Source of the DNA: Microbacterium sp. LCT-H2
GTDB lineage: Bacteria > Actinomycetota > Actinomycetes > Actinomycetales > Microbacteriaceae
Reading direction: 5' to 3'
DNA length: 64,000 bases
Assembly: GCF_001866135.1 (NCBI RefSeq)
Contig: NZ_MODW01000001.1
Location: 620,001-684,000 of the forward strand
Made by a program: the position numbers and the translations under genes. Positions 44,818 through 53,764 of the stretch are shown here, piece after piece; positions within the stretch are counted from its first letter, which is position 1; every line of letters begins with the position of its first letter. The notes under the pieces were generated by a model. The model had not been told where the DNA came from. It did no database searches and worked only from the letters and a program-made list of their open reading frames with translations.

Positions 44818-45079
44818 ACCTATGGAGGGTGCGAGCACTCGCGGCGCGGGGGTTCGCCGCAGCGGGCCACGGGTGCGTCTTCTGCCGATGGAGGGGGTGG
44901 CGGAGACGCGTCCGTGGTCATCCTCGACCTCCGGCCTACGACGAGGGACCGACGACCAGGCCCGCCCGTCGACCGCCGGTGCCGACGTCCGACCGAACCG
45001 CGGCGGCACCTTCGGCGGCGACGGATTCGGCCGATTCCTGACCTGAGTGCAGAAAGCAGGCGACGGGCCGTGTCGCGCC
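44818..45079. other. Intergenic stretch without a recognisable gene
   Basis: About 260 bp between the TetR operator and the protease promoter. Short open frames here have no homology I recognise, no good ribosome-binding sites and arginine/proline-rich translations typical of antisense GC-rich DNA. Two ATGGAGGG stretches (about 44822 and 44888) are the only repeated element seen. Confidence 0.5.
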
Positions 45080-45108
45080 TTGACCCCATGGAAATTGCGC
45101 GGTTAGCG
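45080..45108 (+). promoter_or_regulatory. Promoter of the secreted metalloprotease gene
   Basis: TTGACC, 17-bp spacer, TTAGCG: the clearest sigma-70-type promoter in this part. It gives a leader of about 95 nt before the ATG at 45212. Within the leader GTGAGC and GCTCAC (about 45108-45146) can pair around an inner GCGGGCTTCGGCCCCGC-like hairpin. Confidence 0.6.
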
Positions 45109-45211
45109 TGAGCGGGCTTCGGCCCCGCGGTGGCAGCGATGCTCACCGTTCCGGCCGGAGTCCGCTCGCTCACCGGGCGCGCGGCACCGCTCAGATCGAA
45201 GAGGATCTTCC

Positions 45212-46021
45212 ATGCGATTCACCAGAAAACTCGCGCTCGCCGCCACCGCGGCGGTCGCGCTCAGCCTCAGCGCGGTCATCCCCGCCACGGCCGCGTCCCC
45301 CGACGACTCCGCGCCCTCGTACCAGGAGTTCGCGGCATCGACCTATCGGGACGTCGACGGCGCCTACGTCGTCAACGGCGATGAGGTCATCTCGAACAAG
45401 AAGGAGCTGCGCGCGTTCTACGACCGGCTGGTCGGCCCCGAGACCCTCAACGACGGCCTCATCGTGAACACGGTCAACAACATCGACGACAAGTGGTCGG
45501 CCTCGCAGGTCGCCAATCTCACCTACTGCGTGAGCACGAAGTTCGGCAGCCGGCACGCCGACGTCGTCCGGGCGATGCAGGGTGGGGCGGCACTCTGGGA
45601 GTCCGCGTCGTCGAAGGTCGACTTCCGCTACGTGAGCAGCGCCGACGCCAACTGCACCACGCGGAACAACGCCGTCGTCTTCTCCGTCGAACCCGTGGCC
45701 ACGACGCAGTACATCGCCCGCGCGTTCTTCCCCAGCACGCCGGCCCGGCAGCAGAACGTCCTCATCGACGACTCGATCTGGAGCGCCGGAGCGTGGACGC
45801 CGACGAACGTGCTCGGCCATGAGCTCGGCCACGTGCTCGGCTTCCGCCACGAGCACACCCGCCCGGAGGCGGGCACCTGCTTCGAGGACAACAACTGGCG
45901 TCCGCTCACGCCGTACGACTCGTCGTCGATCATGCACTACCCGCAGTGCAACGGCAGCTCGGCCGATCTGTCGATGACCAGCGTCGACCGCAGCGGCGTC
46001 GTCTCGCTCTACGGGAACTGA
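45212..46021 (+). CDS. Secreted zinc metalloprotease (metzincin, HEXXHXXGXXH)
   Basis: 269-residue secreted peptidase: signal peptide (about 1-28, ending IPATAA), an acidic pro-region and a metzincin domain with zinc site HELGHVLGFRHEH and Met-turn SSIMHYPQC. The form HEXXHXXGFRHEHTRPEA resembles astacin/M12- or M57-like bacterial enzymes. Four cysteines could form disulfides (NLTYC, ADANC, GTCFED, YPQC). AGAGGA lies 6 nt before the ATG. It has its own promoter and long structured leader. Confidence 0.85.
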   Translation: MRFTRKLALAATAAVALSLSAVIPATAASPDDSAPSYQEFAASTYRDVDGAYVVNGDEVISNKKELRAFYDRLVGPETLNDGLIVNTVNNIDDKWSASQVANLTYCVSTKFGSRHADVVRAMQGGAALWESASSKVDFRYVSSADANCTTRNNAVVFSVEPVATTQYIARAFFPSTPARQQNVLIDDSIWSAGAWTPTNVLGHELGHVLGFRHEHTRPEAGTCFEDNNWRPLTPYDSSSIMHYPQCNGSSADLSMTSVDRSGVVSLYGN

Positions 46022-46051
46022 CGCTCTCGTCCCAGAGGTGCGTCACCCCCC

Positions 46052-46079
46052 GAGGCCCGGTCGTCCGCGATCGGGCCTC
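46052..46079. terminator. Terminator between the protease and cebR
   Basis: 8-bp stem GAGGCCCG with its complement, 12-nt loop, between convergent genes (stops at 46021 and 46104). Confidence 0.55.
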
Positions 46080-46103
46080 ACCCGTGCCCGGCGTCGGAGT
46101 GGC

Positions 46104-47099
46104 TCAGGCGGATCCGCGGACGACAAGCTCCGTCGGCAGGATGGTGGTGCGCGGCGGGTCCTCCCCCGCGAGCCGGGAGAGGAGCACCTGGGTCATCGCC
46201 TCACCCTGGGCGTACATCGGCTGGCGCATCGTCGTCAGGGGCGGATCGGTGGTGAGAGCCACCGACGAGTCGTCGAACCCCACGAGCGCGATGTCCTCGG
46301 GCACCCGCACCCCGGCACCCCGCAGCGCCGTGAGCGCTCCGCGGGCCATGAGGTCGCTGGCGACGAAGATCGCGTCGGGCCGCCCTCCCGCGAGCAGGCG
46401 GCGGGCGGCGTCGGCCCCGCTCGCCTCGCTGTAGTCGCCTTCCTCCTCGGCGACGGGTGCCAGGCCGGCCGCGGTCAGCGCGGCGCGGAACCCCTGCACG
46501 CGGTCGGTCGACGACGGCATCGTGAGGGGTCCTGTGATCGTGGCGATGCGGGTGCGTCCGATGTCGACGAGGCGCTGCGTGGCCGCGCGCGCTCCGGCGA
46601 CGTTGTCGACGTCGACCACGTAGTCGCCCTCGGCCCGGCGCACCGGACGTCCGCCGTAGACGACGGGGACGGCATCGGCGATCCGGTCGACGAACGCGTC
46701 GCTCGTGTGGTGCGACACGATCAGCGCGCCGTCGACGCCGCCGTTGCGCACGAAGCTCGTCATCTTGTCGCCGGGGTCGTCGCTGGCGATCAGGAGGTTC
46801 AGCAGGTAGTCGGAGCTGCGGAGGGCGCCGGTGATTCCCGCCACGATCGCCGCGAAGAACGGGTCGCCGAAGAAGCGCGTCGTGTCCTCGGGGACGATGA
46901 GGGCGATCGCGTGCGTCTGCCGGGAGGCGAGCGAGCGCGCGGCGCGGTTCGGCACGTAATTGAGCTCGTCGATCGCGGCGCGCACGGCGGCGAGCGCTTC
47001 CGGGCTGACCGCTGTCGACCCGTTGACGACCCGCGACACGGTCGACCGGGACACGCCGGCGGCGGCCGCGACCTCCTCGATGGTCGCCCGAGGCGACAT
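46104..47099 (-). CDS. cebR: LacI-family regulator of the cellobiose locus (CebR type)
   Basis: 331-residue LacI repressor: HTH ATIEEVAAAAGVSRSTVSRVV (about 5-25) and effector domain with ALIVPEDTTRFFGDPFFAAIV, IFVASDLMARGAL and VGFDDSSVALTTDPPLTTM. CebR of Streptomyces is released from DNA by cellobiose/cellotriose. It lies downstream of bglC on the same strand, after a long palindrome. Its likely operators are TGGGAGCGCTCCCA sites before cebE. The ATG at 47099 has GAAGAGAG upstream; a GTG one codon earlier is also possible. Confidence 0.88.
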   Translation of the reverse strand: MSPRATIEEVAAAAGVSRSTVSRVVNGSTAVSPEALAAVRAAIDELNYVPNRAARSLASRQTHAIALIVPEDTTRFFGDPFFAAIVAGITGALRSSDYLLNLLIASDDPGDKMTSFVRNGGVDGALIVSHHTSDAFVDRIADAVPVVYGGRPVRRAEGDYVVDVDNVAGARAATQRLVDIGRTRIATITGPLTMPSSTDRVQGFRAALTAAGLAPVAEEEGDYSEASGADAARRLLAGGRPDAIFVASDLMARGALTALRGAGVRVPEDIALVGFDDSSVALTTDPPLTTMRQPMYAQGEAMTQVLLSRLAGEDPPRTTILPTELVVRGSA

Positions 47100-47164
47100 C
47101 ACCGCATGCTCTCTTCCATCGCCCCATTCTCATCCACCCGGAGCCAGGCCGTGAAAATCCCCGC

Positions 47165-47223
47165 TTCGAATCGCCTGATTGGTCCCATCTCGGCCGCAGA
47201 TGGAGCCATTCAGGCGATTCGAA
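47165..47223 (-). terminator. Long palindrome between bglC and cebR
   Basis: Perfect 14-bp arms TTCGAATCGCCTGA and complement enclose an imperfect inner stem (TGGTCCCATCT / AGATGGAGCCA). The 3' arm ends 4 bp before the bglC stop region, so it would end the ceb transcript and separate cebR. Confidence 0.75.
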
Positions 47224-47227
47224 CGGG

Positions 47228-48658
47228 TCAGAGGGACCGGGCGGCGATGATGCGGGCGTACTCGCGGCCGGAGTCCTTGACCGTCCGCTCCTGGGTGTCG
47301 TAGTCCACGCGGACGATCCCGAAGCGCTTGTCGTACCCCCAGGCCCACTCGAAGTTGTCGAAGAGGGACCAGTAGAAGTATCCGCGGACGTCCACGCCAC
47401 TGTCCCTGGCGTCCAGCACGGCGTCGAGGTGCGCGCGCAGGAACGCGGTGCGGTCGGCGTCGGGCACCCGGGTCTCTCCGTCCTCCCCCACGACGGTGTC
47501 GTCGTAGGCCGCGCCGTTCTCGGTCACCGAGAGCACCACGCCCGCAGGCTCGGCGTACTCGGTCCAGAGCCGCTGCAGGAGTCGCGTGAGTCCCTCCGGC
47601 TGAACCTCCCACCCCTGGGCGGTCCGCGGCAGTCCGCGCTCGACTGCATGGATGCCCTCGTGCGAGGGATACGGGCTCCGCGTCACGTGCGCCGTCTCCG
47701 GGCCGCTGGACACCGCCGCGTCGTCGGGACCCGTGCCGGACACGAGGTCACCGTGGTAGTAGTTCACGCCCTGTGTGTCGATGCGCTGGGCGATGGTGTC
47801 GAGGTCGCCCTCGTGCACCGCCGCCTCGAACCGCGCCACGGCCTCGGGGTCCACCGCGCGGATGTCCTCCACGGTGTCTGCGGGGTAGGCGCCGCGGTAG
47901 ATGGGGTCGAGGAACCACCGGTTGAACTGGCCGTCCAGCCGCCGGGCGGCATCGACATCCGCGGGGCGCTGCGGGTCGGCGGGGTCGGCCACCGTGTGGT
48001 TCAGCGTGATGCCCAGGTTGAGGGAGGCGTCGCGGCCGCGGAGCTCCCGCACCGTCGCACCATGCGCGAGCAGCAGGTGGTGTGAGGCCAGCAACCCCTC
48101 GGCGACGCTCGTGTGCCCTGGCGCGTGCTCGCCACCGGTGTAGGAGAGGAAGGACGAGCACCACGGCTCGTTGAGCGTCGTCCACACGTTCACGCGGTCG
48201 CCGAGGGCGTCGTGCATGGTGCCCGCGTACTCCAGGAAGCGGTCGACGGTGTCACGGTTCGTCCACCCACCGACCTCCTGCAGGGCCTGCGGCATGTCCC
48301 AGTGGTACAGCGTGAGCCAGGGCAGGATGTCGGCCGCGAGGAGCTCGTCGACGAGGCGGCTGTAGAAGTCGACCCCGGCCTGGTTGACCGCGCCGCCGTC
48401 GGGGCGCACCCGCGACCACGAGGTGGAGAAGCGGTAGGTCTGCAGGCCGAGCTCCTTCATCAGCGCCACGTCCTGCGGATACCGGTGGTAGTGGTCGCAT
48501 GCCACATCCCCGTCGTCGCCGCCGACCACGGCCCCCGGCACCCGGCAGAACGCGTCCCAGATCGACGCCGTCCGTCCGTCCTCAAAGGCGGCGCCCTCGA
48601 TCTGGTAGGCCGCGGTCGCCGCGCCGAAGAGGAAATCCGAGGGGAAGGCACGCGTCAT
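47228..48658 (-). CDS. bglC: Beta-glucosidase, GH1
   Basis: Cytoplasmic hydrolysis of imported cellobiose/cello-oligosaccharides to glucose. 476 residues, no signal peptide; acid/base E164 (TLNEPW) and nucleophile E380 (SVTENG) plus family N-terminus FPSDFLFGAATAAYQIEG. The ATG at 48658 has AAAGGA about 8 nt upstream; an ATG at 48667 would overlap the cebG stop (ATGA) and is the alternative. It ends the cebEFG-bglC transcript. Confidence 0.94.
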   Translation of the reverse strand: MTRAFPSDFLFGAATAAYQIEGAAFEDGRTASIWDAFCRVPGAVVGGDDGDVACDHYHRYPQDVALMKELGLQTYRFSTSWSRVRPDGGAVNQAGVDFYSRLVDELLAADILPWLTLYHWDMPQALQEVGGWTNRDTVDRFLEYAGTMHDALGDRVNVWTTLNEPWCSSFLSYTGGEHAPGHTSVAEGLLASHHLLLAHGATVRELRGRDASLNLGITLNHTVADPADPQRPADVDAARRLDGQFNRWFLDPIYRGAYPADTVEDIRAVDPEAVARFEAAVHEGDLDTIAQRIDTQGVNYYHGDLVSGTGPDDAAVSSGPETAHVTRSPYPSHEGIHAVERGLPRTAQGWEVQPEGLTRLLQRLWTEYAEPAGVVLSVTENGAAYDDTVVGEDGETRVPDADRTAFLRAHLDAVLDARDSGVDVRGYFYWSLFDNFEWAWGYDKRFGIVRVDYDTQERTVKDSGREYARIIAARSL

Positions 48659-48663
48659 AGGGG

Positions 48664-49554
48664 TCATCCTTTCACCGCGCCCGCCATGATGCCACTGACC
48701 AGCTGCCGCCCCGCGATCACGAAGAGCACGAGGAGCGGAAGGGTCGCGAGCACCGCGCCGGTGAGCACGATCGAGTAGTCGATGTAGTAGCCGGACTGCA
48801 GCTGGCTGAGCGCCGTCTGCAGCGTCGGGTTCTGGGGGGAGAGCACGATCAGGGGCCAGAGGTAGTCGGTCCAGGCGGTCATGAACGTGAACAGTCCGAG
48901 GATCGCCATGGCCGGCCGCGCCGCGGGCACCCCGACGGTGAGGAAGGTGCGGAACTGGTTCGCGCCGTCGACCCTGGCGGCCTCGATGAGCTCGTCCGGG
49001 ATCACGTCCACGAGGTACTGCCGCATGAAGAACACCCCGAACGCCGTGACGAGGGTCGGCACGATCACCGCACCGATCGTCCCCGTCCAGCCGAGTTCGC
49101 GCATCAGCATGAACAGCGGGATGATGCCGAGCTGCGTGGGGATGGCCATGGTCGCGATCACGAACACCATGAGGCCGTCCCGTCCGCGGAACCGCAGCTT
49201 CGCGAACGCGTAGCCGGCGAGGGTCGAGAACGTCACGACGGAGATCGTGATGATCGCCGAGATGAGGAACGAGTTGCCGAGCGCGAGCCAGAACGGGATC
49301 GCGTCGAACACCTTCGCCGCGTTCGCGAGGAAGTTGCCGCCGGGGATGAGGGGCAGGGTCTCACCGCGGGTGGCGTTCGTCCCGCTCGCGACGACGAACG
49401 ACCACCACAGCGGGTAGGCGCCGCCGATGATGAAGGCGGCGAGGAGTCCGTAGGTGAGGAACCCGGGCCGGCTGCCGAGGCCGGCACTCCCGCTCGCGGC
49501 ACCGCGCCGGCGGCGGATGCGCTCCGGCACGCTGAGGGCCTGGGTGGCGGTCAT
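48664..49554 (-). CDS. cebG: Cellobiose ABC transporter permease (CebG type)
   Basis: 296-residue MalG-like permease with six hydrophobic segments and an EAA loop (ELIEAARVDGANQFRTFLTVGVP). It is coupled to cebF (ATGA overlap) and to bglC downstream. As with other CUT1 systems of actinobacteria, no ATPase gene lies in the operon; a shared MsiK-like protein elsewhere would be needed. Confidence 0.92.
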   Translation of the reverse strand: MTATQALSVPERIRRRRGAASGSAGLGSRPGFLTYGLLAAFIIGGAYPLWWSFVVASGTNATRGETLPLIPGGNFLANAAKVFDAIPFWLALGNSFLISAIITISVVTFSTLAGYAFAKLRFRGRDGLMVFVIATMAIPTQLGIIPLFMLMRELGWTGTIGAVIVPTLVTAFGVFFMRQYLVDVIPDELIEAARVDGANQFRTFLTVGVPAARPAMAILGLFTFMTAWTDYLWPLIVLSPQNPTLQTALSQLQSGYYIDYSIVLTGAVLATLPLLVLFVIAGRQLVSGIMAGAVKG

Positions 49555-50591
49555 CGCGCCGCCTCCTTCCCGGTCGGGCGGATGCGGCGTCGGGCCGCGC
49601 GGATCTTCGGGGCGTCTCCGGTGGCGATGCGCCGGGAGATCAGGAAGTTGATGAGACCGATCGCGACGATCAGGAGGAAGAGCAGGATCGCGACGGCCGA
49701 GGCCTCCCCGAGGTTCCGGCGGAAGAACGCCAGCTCCCAGAGGAACAGCACGGTCGTCTGGAACTGCCGGTCGCTGCCGCCGATGCCGCCCGCGGTGGAG
49801 ACGTCGAACAGCCGCGGTTCGGCGAAGATCTGCAGGCCGCCGATGGTCGCCGTGATGATGACGAAGATCAGCGTGGGACGGATGGTGGGGATCGTGATGG
49901 CGAAGAACCGCCGCACCGCTCCGGCACCGTCGAGCGCGGCCGATTCGTAGAGGTCGCGCGGCACGGCCTGCATCGCGGCAAGGAGGATGAGGGCGTTGTA
50001 GCCGGTCCAGCGGAAGTTCACCATGACGGCGATCGCGATGTGCGACAGGACCGTGTCGTGCTTCCACTGCTGATCGGCGATGCCGACGAGGTTGAGGAGG
50101 TTGTTGGCCAGTCCGTCCGCTTCGTTGAAGATGCTGGAGAAGATGATCGCCACGGCCACCGGCGTGACCACGAACGGGATGAGGACGCTCATCCGCCAGA
50201 ACGTCGGCGTCCGCAGTCCGCGGTCCAGCAGGTACGCGATCACCAGGGCGACGGCGAGCTGCGGGATGGCGGAGAGCAGGAAGATGCTCAGCGTGTTCCG
50301 GATGGAGTTCCAGAACATGCCGTCGCCGAGGATCGCCGCGAAGTTGCCGAAGCCGACGAACGGCCCCTCGCCCTTCAGCAGATCCCACTCGTGCAGCGCG
50401 ACCCACACCGTGTACAGGAGGGGAAAGAGGCCGATGAGCCCGAAGAGGAGGAAGAACGGGGAGATGTAGAAATACGGCGAGGCGCGGTGGTCGAAACGGG
50501 AGACGCGGGTGCGCCAGGAGCGTCGCGGCGGCGCGTCGGTCGCGGCGGGGGCAGCGGCCTGCGGCTCCGCCGGCGGGGCGGTGAGGGTCAT
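49551..50591 (-). CDS. cebF: Cellobiose ABC transporter permease (CebF type)
   Basis: 346-residue MalF-like permease. A proline/alanine-rich cytoplasmic N-terminus is followed by six hydrophobic segments, with the EAA loop DLYESAALDGAGAVRRFFAITIP. Its 3' end overlaps the cebG start by 4 bp. A REP-like palindrome separates it from cebE, a common way to give more binding protein than permease. Confidence 0.92.
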   Translation of the reverse strand: MTLTAPPAEPQAAAPAATDAPPRRSWRTRVSRFDHRASPYFYISPFFLLFGLIGLFPLLYTVWVALHEWDLLKGEGPFVGFGNFAAILGDGMFWNSIRNTLSIFLLSAIPQLAVALVIAYLLDRGLRTPTFWRMSVLIPFVVTPVAVAIIFSSIFNEADGLANNLLNLVGIADQQWKHDTVLSHIAIAVMVNFRWTGYNALILLAAMQAVPRDLYESAALDGAGAVRRFFAITIPTIRPTLIFVIITATIGGLQIFAEPRLFDVSTAGGIGGSDRQFQTTVLFLWELAFFRRNLGEASAVAILLFLLIVAIGLINFLISRRIATGDAPKIRAARRRIRPTGKEAAR

Positions 50592-50609
50592 GGGCGTGTC
50601 CTTAGCCGG

Positions 50610-50660
50610 GCTTCGACAGGCTCAGCCACCCACTCTCTGGGTCGCTGAGCCTGTCGAAGC
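50610..50660. repeat. REP-like palindrome between cebE and cebF
   Basis: Perfect 17-bp arms (GCTTCGACAGGCTCAGC and complement) with a 17-nt loop that can itself fold (ACCCA/TGGGT). The GCTTCGACAGGCTCAG sequence is recalled as a frequent intergenic element of Microbacteriaceae genomes. Confidence 0.8.
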
Positions 50661-50667
50661 GAGATCA

Positions 50668-51984
50668 TCAGCCGACGAGGTCGTTCAGCAGGCCGATCGC
50701 CTGGTCCCAGGCGCCCTGCGTGTCGGTCTCGCCACGGTCGAGCGCGCTCAGCGCCGGGCCGAACACGTTCTCCTGGATCACCGAGTCATCGGCGCCCTTG
50801 AACTGCGCGACGACGCCCTTGGCACGCTCGGCGAGGATGGCACCGGTCGGCGCGTCGTTGAAGAACTCGTTGGGCGTGGCCTCCTCGGCGAGGGACTCCT
50901 GTGCCTTGATGGTCGAGGGGAAGTTGCCCGCGGCGGCGGACTGCTTCACCTGCTGCTCGGGCTGCGTCAGCCAGTCGGCCAGCTCTGCCGCGGCCTTCTT
51001 GTGCTCCGACGACTCGGGGATGGAGAGGAAGGCGCCGCCCCAGTTGGCCGCACCGCCGGGGAAGACGTCGGCGAAGTCCCAGCCCGTCGACGCGTCGCCG
51101 CCGCCGGCCTCGACCTGTCCCTGCACGACGCCGAGCATCCAGCCCGGGCAGACGAAGGTGGCGAAGGTGCCGTCGACGAACGACTTGCCGCCGTTCCAGT
51201 CCCATGCGGTCTGCGCCGCGGACTGGCCGCCCTCGGTCGCGGCTCCGAGGAGCTCGAAGCGCTCCTGGAGCTCGTCGTTGCCCTCGACGTTCAGCTCGCC
51301 GTCGGCGGTGTAGTAGCCCTCGTCGAGCTGGTTGACCATGGCGTTCCAGACGAAGCCGGAGTGGTCGTACCACGCCTTGCCGGTCTTCGCCGTGTAGTCG
51401 GCGCCGACCTGGAAGTAGTTCTCCCAGTCGCCGTTGAGCAGCTCGGCGACGGACTCGCGGTCGCTGGGCAGGCCCGCGGCCTCGAACGCGGCGCCGTTGT
51501 AGCAGATGCCGCTCGGGCCGATGTCGGTGCCGTAGCCGATGACGCGGCCCTCGGCGTCGGTCGCCTGGCCGTACTTCCAGTCGACCCAGTCGTCCTTGCG
51601 ATCCTCGATGCCGTAGTCGCGCAGGTCGACGAAGGTGTCCGAGACGTCCATGATGGCGCCGAGCCAGCCCTCCTCGATCGCGACGATGTCGCTGAGGCCG
51701 GAGCCGGCGGCGATCTTGGTGAAGGCGTCGGTGCGGGCGTTGCCGCCGGTGTCGATGTTGGTCGCCTCGATCGTCACGTTCGGATGCGCCTTCTCGTACT
51801 CCTTGTAGAGGTCGTCGTAGCCGAAGGTGCCGAAGGTGGTGACGGTCAGTGTGACCTTCTCGTCGGCGCTGGCGCCGGAGCCGCCGTCGCCGCCGGTGCT
51901 GCCGGAGCAGCCGGCCAGGGCGAGAGCGGAGACGGATGCCACGGCGGCTGTCGCCAGGATCCGGGTGCGGGCACGTGAGTTCAC
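50668..51984 (-). CDS. cebE: Cellobiose ABC transporter binding lipoprotein (CebE type)
   Basis: 438-residue sugar-binding lipoprotein: lipobox ALALAGC (lipidated C at about 26), then a CUT1 binding-protein fold (TVTTFGTFGYDDLYKEYEKAHPNVTIE; GPSGICYNGAAFEAAGLP; DWNGGKSFVDGTFATFVCPGW). GTG start with AAAGGAG 8 nt upstream. It is the first gene of cebEFG-bglC and is controlled by the promoter at 52060-52088 with CebR operators. Confidence 0.93.
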   Translation of the reverse strand: MNSRARTRILATAAVASVSALALAGCSGSTGGDGGSGASADEKVTLTVTTFGTFGYDDLYKEYEKAHPNVTIEATNIDTGGNARTDAFTKIAAGSGLSDIVAIEEGWLGAIMDVSDTFVDLRDYGIEDRKDDWVDWKYGQATDAEGRVIGYGTDIGPSGICYNGAAFEAAGLPSDRESVAELLNGDWENYFQVGADYTAKTGKAWYDHSGFVWNAMVNQLDEGYYTADGELNVEGNDELQERFELLGAATEGGQSAAQTAWDWNGGKSFVDGTFATFVCPGWMLGVVQGQVEAGGGDASTGWDFADVFPGGAANWGGAFLSIPESSEHKKAAAELADWLTQPEQQVKQSAAAGNFPSTIKAQESLAEEATPNEFFNDAPTGAILAERAKGVVAQFKGADDSVIQENVFGPALSALDRGETDTQGAWDQAIGLLNDLVG

Positions 51985-52029
51985 GGTTCACTCCTTTGTG
52001 GGTCGTGCGGGTGGTGGTGCGTGGGGGCC

Positions 52030-52047
52030 TGTGGGAGCGCTCCCACA
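52030..52047. promoter_or_regulatory. CebR operator 1 (downstream of cebE transcription start)
   Basis: TGTGGGAGCGCTCCCACA is a perfect 18-bp palindrome containing the 14-bp CebR operator TGGGAGCGCTCCCA known from Streptomyces. It lies between the promoter and the cebE start codon. Confidence 0.9.
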
Positions 52048-52059
52048 AGGTTGTCGTGA

Positions 52060-52088
52060 ACTCTATGGGAGCGCTCCCACGATGTCAA
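52060..52088 (-). promoter_or_regulatory. cebE promoter with CebR operator 2 inside the spacer
   Basis: On the minus strand TTGACA (52083-52088), 17-bp spacer and TAGAGT (52060-52065). The palindrome TGGGAGCGCTCCCA (52066-52079) fills the spacer exactly, so repressor and RNA polymerase cannot both bind. Confidence 0.88.
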
Positions 52089-52138
52089 GAGAGCCGTCTC
52101 TGCAGGCCCCTCCCGCGCAACCGGCGTACCCTTGTCCG

Positions 52139-52669
52139 GTGCCCGAAGCCACGCTCTCCCCTGCCCTCACCCGCGCCGAATCCCTGATCCGCAGCATCCC
52201 GGACTACCCGGAGCCCGGCATCATCTTCCGCGACATCACGCCACTCCTCGCCGACGCCGAGGCCCTCCGCGTGACGACCGAGGCGATCATCGCGCCCTTC
52301 GCGGGGCAGTTCGACGTTGTGGCCGGCATCGAGGCGCGGGGCTTCATCCTCGCCGGGGCCGCCGCCATCGCCGCGGGGGTCGGGCTGATCCCGATCCGCA
52401 AGGCCGGCAAGCTCCCCCGCCCCGCCGCCTCCGTCGACTACGCCCTCGAGTACGGCACGGCGACCATCGAGATGCACGACGACCTGCCCGCGGGCTCCCG
52501 CGTCCTCCTCATCGACGACGTGCTCGCCACCGGAGGAACCCTGGCCGCCGGTCGCCAGCTCGTGGAGCGTCTCGGCAGCCACGTGGCCGGCATCTCGGTG
52601 CTCTTCGAGATCGACGGCCTCGGCGGCCGCGAGGCGATCGGCGACCTCCACACCGTCTTCCACTCCTGA
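52139..52669 (+). CDS. apt: Adenine phosphoribosyltransferase
   Basis: Salvages adenine with PRPP to AMP. 176 residues with the PRPP motif VLLIDDVLATGGTL and FRDITPLLADAEAL; GIEARGFILA is the APRT signature. The GTG at 52139 follows TACCCT by 6 nt, fitting leaderless transcription; the frame is open far upstream but there it is antisense to cebE. It diverges from cebE. Confidence 0.95.
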   Translation: MPEATLSPALTRAESLIRSIPDYPEPGIIFRDITPLLADAEALRVTTEAIIAPFAGQFDVVAGIEARGFILAGAAAIAAGVGLIPIRKAGKLPRPAASVDYALEYGTATIEMHDDLPAGSRVLLIDDVLATGGTLAAGRQLVERLGSHVAGISVLFEIDGLGGREAIGDLHTVFHS

Positions 52670-52672
52670 CCC

Positions 52673-52750
52673 TGAGACCCCGGGTTCTCGCCGACGCCCC
52701 GGCGTGGCGGCGCGCGCAGGACGGGGTGTGGGCGCGAGCCCGGGGTCTCA
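52673..52750. repeat. GC-rich palindrome (GAGACCCC family) between apt and purS
   Basis: 12-bp arms TGAGACCCCGGG and complement start just after the apt stop; the GAGACCCCG core is shared with the nested palindrome at 34199-34280. It may end the apt transcript. Confidence 0.7.
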
Positions 52751-52811
52751 GCGGAGCATCGACGAGCGGTAGACTGAACCCGCCCGTCCGCCCGCGACTC
52801 TTGGAGCCGTC

Positions 52812-53060
52812 ATGCCCACCATCGTCGTCGACGTCATGCCCAAGCCCGAACTGCTCGACCCGCAGGGGAAGGCCGTCTCCGGCGCCTTCGCCCGCCTGGG
52901 CGTCGAGGGCTTCACCGACGTCCGCATCGGCAAGCGCTTCGAGCTCACCGTCGAGGGCGAGGTCACCGACGAGGTCCTCGCCGAGGCCCGCCGCATCGCC
53001 GACGAGGTCCTGTCGAACGCCGTGATCGAGGACGTCGTGGGCGTCGAGGTGGCGGAGTGA
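52812..53060 (+). CDS. purS: Phosphoribosylformylglycinamidine synthase subunit PurS
   Basis: Small subunit that bridges PurQ and PurL in the three-part FGAM synthase of Gram-positives. 82 residues, typical size, with [15 protein letters not shown] and [16 protein letters not shown] lies 7 nt before the ATG. Its stop overlaps the purQ start (GTGA). Confidence 0.95.
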   Translation: MPTIVVDVMPKPELLDPQGKAVSGAFARLGVEGFTDVRIGKRFELTVEGEVTDEVLAEARRIADEVLSNAVIEDVVGVEVAE

Positions 53061-53764
53061 CCGTCCGCATCGGCGTCGTCACCTTCCCCGGCTCGCTGGA
53101 CGACGTCGACGCGCAGCGCGCCGTCCGCATCGCCGGAGCCGAGCCGGTCGCCCTGTGGCACGGCTCGCACGACCTCGAGGGCGTCGACGCCCTCGTCCTC
53201 CCCGGCGGGTTCAGCTACGGCGACTACCTCCGCGCCGGAGCCATCGCCGCCCTCTCGCCCATCATGAGCGAGGTCAAGGACGCCGCCGCGAAGGGCATGC
53301 CCGTCCTCGGCATCTGCAACGGCTTCCAGATGCTCGTCGAGGCGCACCTGCTGCCCGGCGGACTCATCCGCAACAACCACCAGCACTTCGTGCGCCGCGA
53401 CCAGAAGCTCACGGTCGAGAACTCCGACACCGCCTGGACCAACGCCTTCCGCACCGGCCAGGAGATCGTGATCCCGTTGAAGAACGCGGACGGCGGCTAC
53501 ATCGCCGACGAGCAGACGCTCGACCGCGTCGAGGGCGAGGGTCTCGTGGCGTTCCGCTACGCCGGCGTGAACCCGAACGGCTCGCTGCGCGACATCGCGG
53601 GGCTGACGAACGAGGCGGGCAACGTCGTGGGGCTCATGCCGCACCCCGAGCACGCCACGGAGCCCGGCTTCGGTCCGGACACCGCGGTCGCGATGCGCAG
53701 CGGCGTGGACGGCCTCGACTTCTTCACGAGCGCGATCGCCGCCGTCGCCCGCGTCGCCGCCTGA
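53057..53764 (+). CDS. purQ: Phosphoribosylformylglycinamidine synthase glutaminase subunit PurQ
   Basis: Releases ammonia from glutamine for PurL. 235 residues, class I glutamine amidotransferase: catalytic Cys in [11 protein letters not shown], His/Glu in [14 protein letters not shown] start overlapping purS. purL, which usually follows, is not next: a secreted-protein gene on the other strand comes instead. Confidence 0.96.
   Translation: MTVRIGVVTFPGSLDDVDAQRAVRIAGAEPVALWHGSHDLEGVDALVLPGGFSYGDYLRAGAIAALSPIMSEVKDAAAKGMPVLGICNGFQMLVEAHLLPGGLIRNNHQHFVRRDQKLTVENSDTAWTNAFRTGQEIVIPLKNADGGYIADEQTLDRVEGEGLVAFRYAGVNPNGSLRDIAGLTNEAGNVVGLMPHPEHATEPGFGPDTAVAMRSGVDGLDFFTSAIAAVARVAA

Noticed and set aside
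44807..45046. Small + strand open frame (79 codons) next to the TetR operator
   Set aside because: Starts inside the operator-like palindrome, no ribosome-binding site, no recognisable motif.
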